From positions 312,396 through 376,395 of the forward strand of contig NZ_CWGJ01000025.1 in NCBI RefSeq assembly GCF_900000175.1: 64,000 nt of DNA. The letters are read 5' to 3'. Each line of letters begins with the position of its first letter. Position 1 is the stretch's first letter. The position numbers and the translations under genes were made by a program. Of the stretch, positions 44,519-52,530 are shown one piece after another. The DNA is from Estrella lausannensis (GTDB taxonomy: Bacteria; Chlamydiota; Chlamydiia; Chlamydiales; Criblamydiaceae). The notes under the pieces are model-generated. The model was given only the letters and a program-made list of their open reading frames with translations, was not told the DNA's origin and searched no databases.

Positions 44519-46696
44519 CTAGGACGAGACGGGAATCGCTTCCGCAAAAATGGCGGAGATGGCGCCCGGTTGTGAGCGACTCGAGAGCGCTGTCCTCAAG
44601 GACTCTTCCACTTGGTAGAGGCCGATCAGTTTTATCAGCATTTTTGACGATTTGTCTTTTTCCACACTCCAACTTCTGTGAAGCAGGGCGACTTTCTTTT
44701 GCGTTACGGCAAAGTAGGGCACTAACGCATTGATCACGTCGGCATGGGTGCAAGCTGATTTTGTTTGCACCAGGCTTTTCAAAGCGCTGGCCAGAGACTT
44801 TTTATATGTCAGATCCGAATCGGGTTCCCGCCACTCTGAGATGCCATCCAGATCAATGTTGATAAAGTCGGGCAGCAGCTCCGTTTCCGAAAATAGCCTC
44901 AGGTAGAAGCGCCTCACTGTCTCCAGCGACATATAAATGAATTCACTCGCTTCATCGTACTGCTCCGTATAGCTTTCGAACTCCTTGCGGAAATGCTCTT
45001 CTATTTCCTTGTGATCAACCTTTTCGGTGGCGATCTTTTTAAAGACGGAGTGGTTGAATAAAACCTGTTTTGACTTAGGAGCCTTGGTGAAACTTTCCCC
45101 TGTGTTTGTAATAAACTCCCGCTCTTTCTCTTCTTTCCAGGCAAAACATGAGGGGAATGGCAGTGTGTGTGCCCTTTCAAACTTTTTCACCTCATCTTGA
45201 TCGTTGAATAAGGCCAAGAATAGATTAAGAGTCTGGGATGCTATTTCCTTGTCGTGATCCTTCAAAGGCTCTTTTTCCCATCCCATGATATCTCTTTCCC
45301 GATGAACCTGGGGAAAGATGGTGATCAATTTCTTAATTTCCTCAGTGCTTAGGGCAGTGGTCGGGGCAGCCGTTGACGAGGCGAGAGCGTTTCTTGCTCT
45401 CGGATTTTCATCCAATTCAAGAAAACTGTAATCTAAAATTTGCGACACAACATCGGCTACAACTGTTTTGGAGCCTGGCTTAATCTTCTCAGCGGCCTCT
45501 CCCATCAGGTGAATCGTGTTGACAAAAGCTGTGTAGTAATTCACCAGATTATAGAAGCGCGCCAGCGAGTGTTGCCTTTGCTCTTTCATGATGTTGCTGA
45601 GGATGACGATTTTTGAGCCTCCTCCTGCGTGCGCTAACGAAGAGGGCCTGCGTAGTGACTCTTTTATGATAAGCTGCGTCGAAGCCTCTTCGATGAGGAG
45701 ATTTAAAGGGTCTTTGAGGCACTCTTCCCTGAGAGAGATTAAAGCCGCTTCGGCGATATCTTGACGTTTCTTTTTCAGATCCTCTATTTCGGTGATGATG
45801 ATTGCGATTATGGAATTTAAAATTTTTATATCACCGGATCCGGATCTGCATTGATTTTTCAGGGCAGCGTAGACTCCTCCTGTTTTTAAAGGAACTGCCT
45901 GTGAGAGCATGTGCTTGAAGTACTTTCTAAGGGTCAATTCCTCGCAGGAGTCTTTGCCTAGTGTAAATTGCAGTTTTTTCTCATTCCAGCATTGATTAAA
46001 GACCTCGACGAGATCCGTTCGGTCATCCCAGGCTGCCTTGTTGATTTTGCCTTCGTACTTGGGCTCGTTATAACCTGCTTTCGTAAGAGCCAGGGAGTGA
46101 TCCATTGCTCCTAAATCGACGAGTTGATCCAGTCTGGCGGGAAGTACAAGCGGCTGGCAGGCATCGACTGCCTTCTGATACGCACTTTTCAATAGAGGCA
46201 CAGCGGTGTGTGTCGGTGGCAGGTAATGTTCGACCATGAGAAAGTGTTGGCCTCGCTTTGCTAAGCAGACAATCATATCCGTGAAGCTGAAGGGCATGCG
46301 TTTTATTGTCCACTCATCCAGTTCCTGCTGCAGCTTCTTTCTTTCCTCTCTCAGCGCTTTAACGGGGGGCTCCTCTTTAGCCTCTTTTGTCAGATCTTTG
46401 AATTTTCGGGGGCGGAACGTGTTTTTTTCTTTGCCAATCAGGGGCGAGAGTCCGTCGAAAAAGTAGTCAGAAGACTGGACAGCCTCGTCCTCATTGGAAA
46501 CGCAAAATTCAACGGCGGGAAGGGTGGCGACCAACTCCTTCTCTTCCTTGATAATTTTAAGCAACGAGCCGTATTTGGAAGGGGAGCTCGGGGGAGATAT
46601 CCTTCCTTTGTAAGGAACTATAGCGGAATCTAATCCTCTGCGGTGCAAGGGGGGGCTGGTGATGATGGGATCAGGGGATGTTGGCGGTGAATACAT
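44519..46696 (-). CDS. Large hypothetical protein, effector-like
   Basis: The 725-residue protein has no signal peptide and no membrane span. The N-terminal 40 residues are Pro/Ser-rich (MYSPPTSPDPIITSPP), similar to the start of the convergent neighbour; this could be a shared type III secretion signal. From about residue 125 the protein is mostly helical. Segments include KINKAAWDDRTDLVEVFNQC, ASTQLIIKESLRRPSSLAH and NIMKEQRQHSLARFYNLVNY. I recognise no family. AGGTATTCT before the ATG is a weak ribosome site, and the upstream 100 bp is very AT-rich. Effector status is inferred only from composition and position. Confidence 0.55.
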   Translation of the reverse strand: MYSPPTSPDPIITSPPLHRRGLDSAIVPYKGRISPPSSPSKYGSLLKIIKEEKELVATLPAVEFCVSNEDEAVQSSDYFFDGLSPLIGKEKNTFRPRKFKDLTKEAKEEPPVKALREERKKLQQELDEWTIKRMPFSFTDMIVCLAKRGQHFLMVEHYLPPTHTAVPLLKSAYQKAVDACQPLVLPARLDQLVDLGAMDHSLALTKAGYNEPKYEGKINKAAWDDRTDLVEVFNQCWNEKKLQFTLGKDSCEELTLRKYFKHMLSQAVPLKTGGVYAALKNQCRSGSGDIKILNSIIAIIITEIEDLKKKRQDIAEAALISLREECLKDPLNLLIEEASTQLIIKESLRRPSSLAHAGGGSKIVILSNIMKEQRQHSLARFYNLVNYYTAFVNTIHLMGEAAEKIKPGSKTVVADVVSQILDYSFLELDENPRARNALASSTAAPTTALSTEEIKKLITIFPQVHRERDIMGWEKEPLKDHDKEIASQTLNLFLALFNDQDEVKKFERAHTLPFPSCFAWKEEKEREFITNTGESFTKAPKSKQVLFNHSVFKKIATEKVDHKEIEEHFRKEFESYTEQYDEASEFIYMSLETVRRFYLRLFSETELLPDFINIDLDGISEWREPDSDLTYKKSLASALKSLVQTKSACTHADVINALVPYFAVTQKKVALLHRSWSVEKDKSSKMLIKLIGLYQVEESLRTALSSRSQPGAISAIFAEAIPVSS

Positions 46697-46878
46697 AGAA
46701 TACCTATTAAAACAGAGGAATTTTTTAGTATTTTAGTTAATTGGTTAATAAAAGTAAATAATTTTTGTTTGATTTAAAAATCCCATATTGCAATTTAAAA
46801 TATATTTAACGTGCTTCTCTGCGTGGAGATCGGTGATGCGTTCCGAGTTCTCGATGTTTTTCTCTGAAGGGGATAAAT

Positions 46879-47013
46879 ATGTCGAAAACATCTGAAAATC
46901 GCATCATTAGAAACACTTTTGCCAGAGCTTTTACAAGATTGTTCACCGATATGGATTTCGTCGCTTTGGGGGATTATTTTGACCCTGAAAACCACAGAAA
47001 TCGAATCTGTTAA
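46879..47013 (+). CDS. Possible small protein, 44 residues
   Basis: AAGGGG lies seven bases before the ATG, a good ribosome site. The product is basic at its N-terminus and ends TDMDFVALGDYFD plus a short tail. A related peptide, TDSDFVEFGDCFD, is encoded by a stop-bounded fragment at about 54580-54630, so this may be a remnant of a duplicated gene or a coding repeat. Not recognised. Confidence 0.35.
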   Translation: MSKTSENRIIRNTFARAFTRLFTDMDFVALGDYFDPENHRNRIC

Positions 47014-47135
47014 CGGTCTCTAAGGGTTCGACAAAGGGCTGAATTTTGTTAAATCAGACAGAGTTTGTATCGGTAATAAAAAATTCAAACTCTTCCTTGG
47101 ACAATTAACAAATCGTGGGTTATCTGCGGGGGGTA

Positions 47136-47189
47136 TATACAGAAAGTGTCTCAAAATTTGGGTTTTGGCTTCGAGACACTTTCGGCATA
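47136..47189. repeat. TATACCGAAA-type inverted repeat (short hairpin form)
   Basis: TATACAGAAAGTGTCTCAAA pairs with TTCGAGACACTTTCGGCATA. It ends 5 bp before the stop of the M16 protease gene, at a terminator position. Confidence 0.85.
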
Positions 47190-47193
47190 GCCT

Positions 47194-50145
47194 CTAAGAT
47201 AGGGGATAGAGAGGCAGAGGTTTTTCTCCCTCCTCTTTCAGTAGTGCATTTTCTTTGTCAAATAGTTCTTTACCGGCGAAGGCGACAAAAGGCGCCTCTT
47301 CAAGCTTGGGTGCGATGACATTTTTTAGGACATCAACTACCTCTTCCTTCGTTGCCTTGAGAAGCCTTTCCCTCCATTCCTGACGGAGGGTGGGTGTTCT
47401 TCCTTCTTTATGGAAACTGTAGGAGATATCGGCCCGGCTGCCAGGAGATACCGGGGAGTCTTGTGATTGAATAGCCTCCAGCTTGGCTTCAGTGAGGTCC
47501 TGTTTGGTGAAACCTCCCGCGGCCAGCTTGGCGACAGCGTCTTTGAAAGCTTTCTTTGTGGCCGCGATGTGGGGGTCGCGGAAAGAAAAGAAGACGAATT
47601 GGCCGGCCAGCGGGTAGCAGGTGGCCCCGCCTCCATAGGCTCCGCCCTCTTCACGAATCTTCTGATGGAGAAAGCGATTTTCGAGCAGGCTTGACGCCAA
47701 AGAGAACAGCGGGGATCGAGGATCGGCATAGGGCACTAAAGAGAGAGCCATAGCTGCGGAGGACACAGGGGCTGAAATCACACGGCCCTGGGAGGCGATT
47801 TTCTCTTTGCGAGGCGCCCTTTTGATCGGCTTAGGCTCTTTTGACGGCTTTGAGAAATTGGAAAAATCTTCGCTATGGAGGAGCTCAATCGTGCTTTCAT
47901 CCCCTGAGATGATGAGCTCCGGACTTGCTTTTTTGAAGATCTCCTGCTGCAGGTAGAGCAGCCTTTCGACTAAGGAATCGATTGTCTGATCGAGATTCTG
48001 TGTCAGTGCTTTCATCTTTTGCCAATAGGTCAAGCCAAACCAGGCGTCGTTGATGCGTGCTGGCTCGCTAAGCCCTTTAGTAGAGAGACTGATTGCATAG
48101 CGCAGCGCACTTTGAGTGAGCCTTGAATCAAGCGATGTCCAGTGTTTCAATAGCACTTCTTTGATACGTTTCTTATTTGTGAAATCACACTCTTTGGCAA
48201 GACCCTTCATCAGGTGCATCATCTCTTGGGTATTTCTTTTCAGACACTTGCCTGAGAGTTGCAGAGAGGGGGTGAAGAGGTTTGGATCCCGGGCGTTTAA
48301 TTGCAACGAGACCGACGCACCGATTCCACCGGTGCTTGCCTGCACTTCGTTTAAGAACTTCTCGTATGCCATGCTTTTTAAACCAATTTGCGGAAGAAGG
48401 AGGGCAAAAAGCCTGAGCAGGTAGAGATCTTCTTCAGGAAGCAGGGGCAGGGGGAAAATCAGGTCGGTGTAGGTAATGTGGTTTGTAAAGCAGGTGTGAT
48501 AGTATCCCTTGAGGGGACCGAACTTCTCCTCTTTGAGTGGGTAATCCCTGATTTTGCCCGGCACGTCTTTTAGGGTTAGTTTAGGAAGTATGTTGATGTC
48601 TTGCTTCTCTTCCTCTTTCTGGGCCTTTTCTAGTTTCAAGGCCTCTTTTACGATCGCCTTTTTCTGGGAAGCCGAAAGCGCTTTCTCTATCTTTTGAATT
48701 CTCTGTTTCTCTTCCTTAAGCTCTTTTTTGGCAAGGGAGGGATCGGGTTCCATCAGCACTTTGACAAAGTGGCGATTGTCGAGCATCGTTTTTTTAAGCA
48801 GCTCTTCGAAGTAGCGCTTATTTTTCTTCAGCGTTTTTTTCAGCTTTTCGATCTGTGTGTGGATGAGAAGGCCCTCTTCGGGTTCGACCCCGTGCTGTTT
48901 TAAGAGGCCGCTTCTGAAAAAGAGAATGAGGCCATAGGGGTAGTGGTCGCCGGTGATTTCGCTACGGTGAAATTCGAACTGATGGATGGCGCTCTCGATC
49001 AGCTTTTTACTAAACCCTTTGGCAACAAGATCTTCTAGTGTCGAGAAGACTGTTTTCTCCAGGGTTTTAGCGTCCTTTGCCTCGATGCCGCTCAATGTGA
49101 GTACTAAGGGCGCTTCGGAGATTTCGCTGTCTAAGGACAGCGATGCCTGGGAAGCAAGGCCCGATTTCAAGATGGCCATTTTAAGTGGGGAGGCATCGGT
49201 GTCCATGAGCATGACCTGGAGAATGGAGAGGGCGAGGAGCTCTTGCTGGTCTTGGATGGGGGTGGTTAGCCAGCCGAGGGACATGTAAGCTTTTTTCTCT
49301 CCCATCTCCTCTTGCGAAAGAGGGTATTTGGATTTGACGGATTTCGGTTTGGTGAAGCGCTTCTCCAGGGGCAAAAGGGGAAGTTTGGAAGCCGGCTTTG
49401 CTTTGGAGAGCACCTTTTTGCGGATGAAGTCCAGATGGCCCTCTAGGGGCAAGTCACCATAGAAAAAGAAGAGGCAGCGGGCTGGGTCGTAGTGCTCTTT
49501 GTGAAAATTCACGAGCTCTTCGTAGGTTAAGTCAGGGATTACTTTGGGGTCGCCGCCGGAATTGATGCCATAGGTGATGGTTGGAAATAGCTGGGCGTTT
49601 ATCTCTTCGCTTAAGCGCGAGCCGGCAGAGGAAAGAGCTCCTTTCATCTCATTGTAAACAATTCCTTTGATTTCAAGAGGCGTTTTGGGATCTTTTCCGG
49701 TTTGATATTCCAGGCGGTGTCCTTCTTGGAGGAAACTCTCTTTTTTGAGTGTCGGAAAAAAAACAGCGTCCAGATAGACATCCAGTAAATTATAAAAATC
49801 CTTTTTCACCAAGGTGGCGGCCGGATAGCAGGTAAAGTCAGAGCCGGTCAAGGCATTCATGAAGGTGTTTAAGCTCCTTCTCAGCATGGAGAAGAAGGGG
49901 TCTTTGACCGGATAGTTTTTAGAGCCGCAAAGCACCATGTGTTCTAAGATGTGCGCCACCCCGTTGGAGGTTTTGGGGATGGTTTTGAAGGAGAGGCAAA
50001 AAACGTTTTCGGGATCTTTTGCTTTCAGGTGGAGCACCTCGGCTCCTGTTTTCTCATCGCGAAGTTCTGTCAGATGCAGGTCAAGTTCGGGGATGGGAAT
50101 GGATTTTGTGACTTCGAATCCTTTGATCAGAGTTTTTTTTGCCAT
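47194..50145 (-). CDS. M16C zinc metalloprotease (presequence-protease/insulinase family)
   Basis: At 983 residues it has the size of PreP-type M16C peptidases, which form a closed chamber degrading peptides of up to about 65 residues. The inverted zinc motif HILEH is at residues 65-69. The third ligand Glu lies in KGIVYNEMKGALSSAGS near 166. The C-terminal half carries the catalytic-support segment KIREEGGAYGGGATCYP. Spacing and the NPVKDPFF-like block YPVKDPFFSMLRRSLNTFMNA fit PreP closely. AGGAG precedes the ATG. No signal peptide was seen, so it is probably cytosolic. Chlamydia encodes an insulinase-family protease that is the likely relative. Confidence 0.92.
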   Translation of the reverse strand: MAKKTLIKGFEVTKSIPIPELDLHLTELRDEKTGAEVLHLKAKDPENVFCLSFKTIPKTSNGVAHILEHMVLCGSKNYPVKDPFFSMLRRSLNTFMNALTGSDFTCYPAATLVKKDFYNLLDVYLDAVFFPTLKKESFLQEGHRLEYQTGKDPKTPLEIKGIVYNEMKGALSSAGSRLSEEINAQLFPTITYGINSGGDPKVIPDLTYEELVNFHKEHYDPARCLFFFYGDLPLEGHLDFIRKKVLSKAKPASKLPLLPLEKRFTKPKSVKSKYPLSQEEMGEKKAYMSLGWLTTPIQDQQELLALSILQVMLMDTDASPLKMAILKSGLASQASLSLDSEISEAPLVLTLSGIEAKDAKTLEKTVFSTLEDLVAKGFSKKLIESAIHQFEFHRSEITGDHYPYGLILFFRSGLLKQHGVEPEEGLLIHTQIEKLKKTLKKNKRYFEELLKKTMLDNRHFVKVLMEPDPSLAKKELKEEKQRIQKIEKALSASQKKAIVKEALKLEKAQKEEEKQDINILPKLTLKDVPGKIRDYPLKEEKFGPLKGYYHTCFTNHITYTDLIFPLPLLPEEDLYLLRLFALLLPQIGLKSMAYEKFLNEVQASTGGIGASVSLQLNARDPNLFTPSLQLSGKCLKRNTQEMMHLMKGLAKECDFTNKKRIKEVLLKHWTSLDSRLTQSALRYAISLSTKGLSEPARINDAWFGLTYWQKMKALTQNLDQTIDSLVERLLYLQQEIFKKASPELIISGDESTIELLHSEDFSNFSKPSKEPKPIKRAPRKEKIASQGRVISAPVSSAAMALSLVPYADPRSPLFSLASSLLENRFLHQKIREEGGAYGGGATCYPLAGQFVFFSFRDPHIAATKKAFKDAVAKLAAGGFTKQDLTEAKLEAIQSQDSPVSPGSRADISYSFHKEGRTPTLRQEWRERLLKATKEEVVDVLKNVIAPKLEEAPFVAFAGKELFDKENALLKEEGEKPLPLYPLS

Positions 50146-50541
50146 GGGGACCGCTCCTTCCTTTTGGCTGCCTATTGTAGTGAAGAAGCGGGATTATTTA
50201 AACAGAGTCTTCGAATCGGGGGATGTGGAGGTAGTCCATACACTGAAAGCGTATGATTTATTTGCTGAATCGGGGGCTCAGGCCGGTCCTCATATCCCAA
50301 GGAATTCTACACGGAACGTCCTTCAAAAATTTGGCATGGGGGCTTTGAGAAAGCCTCGGGATTGAAAGCTTGCAAGTTACCTCATGTTTCTAATATTAGG
50401 TGACTTGTAATCTTTTAATCTTGGAGAGCTTTCTCTTTGCCAAACCTGAATTTTGAGATGCTTTCGCTATATTTCTACTAATAGACATCTTGCGCTCGAT
50501 GAGCCACGCGAGCTTTCACGCTAAAAATCTATGGGCAAATA
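50146..50541. other. 396-bp intergenic region
   Basis: It holds a half copy of the type C palindrome (about 50229-50264: GAAAGCGTATGATTTATTTGC) followed by a complete type B palindrome (50306-50471). No gene was seen. Confidence 0.6.
50306..50471. repeat. Long palindromic element, about 166 bp (type B)
   Basis: The left end is decayed (TACACGGAACGTC). Inner blocks TTGGCATGGGGGCTTTGAGA, GATTGAAAGCTTGCAAGT and their complements are well kept, with the centre near 50389. The right end is GATGCTTTCGCTATA. It lies between dnaA and the protease gene. Confidence 0.85.
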
Positions 50542-51894
50542 TTAGTCTAAATTGATGTTTCGCTCGACGATGCCGACCTGGCGTCTTAAAAGCTCGTCTT
50601 CGGCGATCTTTTTTTCAATGGTCTTTCTGGCATGCAGCAGAGTGGAGTGGGTCTTTCCAAAGGCTGCACCGATCATCTGGAGGGAATCATTGATGAGTTT
50701 ACAGGCAAGATACATGGCTACCTGTCTGGGGAGGGCGACCTCTTTTGTGCGGATAGCTCCTCTAAGATCGCTGATTTTAACTTCAAAAACCATCGCGACG
50801 GCTTTCAAGATCTGTTCGACCGAGACTTTCCTTTGCGGGTTGAGCTGGAACATCTCTTTCAAGGCGTGCTCTACCATCTCTTCCGTGATGGCAAGGTTCA
50901 TCAGCCTGCTTTGCGCGCTCAAGCGGTTGATCGCTCCTTCGAGCTGTCGGACGTTGTTGTAGATGTGCTCGGCGATATAGAAGGCGATTTTGCTGGGGAT
51001 GCAGAGACCTTTTTTTTCGGCCTTGGACTGCAAGATGGCGACGCGGGTTTCCAACTCGGGAACTCCCATATGGGCCACAAGACCCCACTCCATCCTGGCA
51101 ACCATTCGCTCTGAGAGTTTTAGCTGTGCCGGCGGTTTATCGCTTGTGATGACAATCTGCTTTTTTTGGTTGATGAGCGCCTCGAAGGTGTTGCAAAACT
51201 CCTCTTCGAAGTTCAGCCTGTTTTGCAGAAACTGGATATCGTCGACCAAGAGAACATCGACGTCTTGGCGGTAGAAGCGTTTCATTTTGTCTACCGATTT
51301 ATTGCGGAGGCTGTCTACCAGGTCATTGATGAATTGCTCAGTGGTGATGCATTGCACTTTCAGCTTTTTGGAGCCCTCTTTGATGTGGTGGCCGATGCTG
51401 TGGAGGATGTGCGTTTTACCAAGGCCGACGCCGCCGTGGATGAATAAAGGGTTGTAGGATTGTCCCGGGCGCATGGCAACGCCCATCGCCGCCGATTTGA
51501 CAAATTGATTGGCAGCTCCTTCGATAAAACTCTCAAACCGGTATTGTGGATTTAAATCCACTTCAAAGGGTGATGGCGCTTTGACGGTGTAGGCTATGGG
51601 CGCGGGAGTCGGTGCTTTTTCTTCCGTTTTTACAGTCTTGGCGATGACAAAGCGGATTGCCGGTTCGCCGTTTTCCCTGACTGGCAGAAAGGAGATGAGT
51701 TCCTCTTTGTAGTTGGAGAGAAGGTACTCCTGGACAAAGATGTTGGGAACTTCAAGCTGCACTTCCTCTTCAGAGCCATCCACAAAGACGATAGGTGCAA
51801 GCCAGTTGCCGAAAGCAGCTGGTGTCGTTTTTTTCTTCACAAACTCGAGAAAATCGGTCCAAGCTTGTTTCGTGTCTAAAGCGAGCATCGTCAT
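50542..51894 (-). CDS. dnaA: Chromosomal replication initiator DnaA (second chlamydial paralogue type)
   Basis: DnaA binds DnaA boxes and melts the origin. The 450-residue protein has a domain I start, a short linker, the AAA+ Walker [10 protein letters not shown] (about 154), Walker [11 protein letters not shown] (about 210), sensor and arginine-finger region [12 protein letters not shown], and a C-terminal helix-turn-helix domain. In the DNA-recognition signature the family GGRDHTTVLHA is here [10 protein letters not shown]: the base-contacting His is kept but the Asp before it is Thr. Gene order (dnaA near rsmH-pbp3-murE) matches the second dnaA of Chlamydia. Two ATGs (51894, 51888) are possible starts; AAGGA lies just upstream. 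Confidence 0.95.
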   Translation of the reverse strand: MTMLALDTKQAWTDFLEFVKKKTTPAAFGNWLAPIVFVDGSEEEVQLEVPNIFVQEYLLSNYKEELISFLPVRENGEPAIRFVIAKTVKTEEKAPTPAPIAYTVKAPSPFEVDLNPQYRFESFIEGAANQFVKSAAMGVAMRPGQSYNPLFIHGGVGLGKTHILHSIGHHIKEGSKKLKVQCITTEQFINDLVDSLRNKSVDKMKRFYRQDVDVLLVDDIQFLQNRLNFEEEFCNTFEALINQKKQIVITSDKPPAQLKLSERMVARMEWGLVAHMGVPELETRVAILQSKAEKKGLCIPSKIAFYIAEHIYNNVRQLEGAINRLSAQSRLMNLAITEEMVEHALKEMFQLNPQRKVSVEQILKAVAMVFEVKISDLRGAIRTKEVALPRQVAMYLACKLINDSLQMIGAAFGKTHSTLLHARKTIEKKIAEDELLRRQVGIVERNINLD

Positions 51895-52404
51895 AAGTCC
51901 TTCAATCTTGTTACTAGGGTCTTGTGTCTTTAAATATTCGTATTGGCCGGCAATTTTCGTGCCGGGATGTGAAATCCATGGCCCTTCTAGCTGTCTTCCA
52001 TTGGATGCAGGGCAGCCACATGAAACGGCATGTTTTTTAACGGGATTCAGGTCCTTAAAAAAGGAAAATCAAGAATTATAAACAATCTTTCCACAAACGA
52101 TCCTGAAGCGTTTAACGTTGAGAAAATCTAATCGAGGTTCGATATACCCGCAAGACCTTTGCTCTCTTTTGTTCATGAATTGTCGATAACTCACTGATAA
52201 TCAGAAGATGGGAAAGGGTCGAAGTCGCCCTTTCGCCCGGGAGTGGTTTGGTTTGAGTGTAATACGTTGTATCTAAATAATATATGCATTTACAGGGAGC
52301 CCTAATCTGCTATTGAAGAGGGGTTTGTGGCCTCCCCTCTTTGGTTCGGAAATTCATGGGAAATGTGGAAAGTGTTGATAAGAAAAATAAGGGAAAAATC
52401 GATG

Positions 52405-52413
52405 TTATGCACA
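52405..52413 (+). promoter_or_regulatory. DnaA box (consensus match)
   Basis: TTATGCACA matches TTATNCACA exactly. It lies 24 bp from the TTATCAACA/CTTTCCACA pair on the other strand (52364-52381). Confidence 0.5.
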
Positions 52414-52453
52414 ACGGCCATCTGTCTCTTTTTTTTATATGGAAAGCGATTTA

Positions 52454-52496
52454 AAAATTTGTTTTTTGGCCTTCTTGAGGCCAAAAAACAAATTTT
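52454..52496. terminator. Perfect 18-bp stem hairpin
   Basis: AAAATTTGTTTTTTGGCC and its exact complement GGCCAAAAAACAAATTTT flank a 7-base loop (TTCTTGA). It lies about 35 bp beyond the stop of the minus-strand TPR gene, so it is probably its terminator; it could also end transcripts arriving from the other side. Confidence 0.75.
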
Positions 52497-52530
52497 AATT
52501 CTTATGAAATGGGGATTGAGAGGGCGAAGC

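Larger units (their letters stand above)
46697..47193. other. 497-bp intergenic region
   Basis: AT-rich leader sequence of the 725-residue gene occupies about 46697-46800. A possible 44-codon ORF lies at 46879-47013 and a repeat hairpin at 47136-47189. Between them, about 47014-47135, nothing was recognised. Confidence 0.5.
51895..52530. promoter_or_regulatory. Region upstream of dnaA with DnaA-box-like sites; candidate origin or autoregulatory region
   Basis: In this 636-bp gene-free region TTATGCACA (52405-52413, plus strand) fits the DnaA-box consensus TTATNCACA exactly. TTATCAACA (52373-52381, minus) has one mismatch. CTTTCCACA occurs twice in opposite orientation (52087-52095 plus, 52364-52372 minus). 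AT-rich patches (for example AATAATATATGCATTTA near 52276) could unwind. Placement next to dnaA is suggestive. Gene-strand or GC-skew change cannot be judged from this window alone. Confidence 0.4.
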
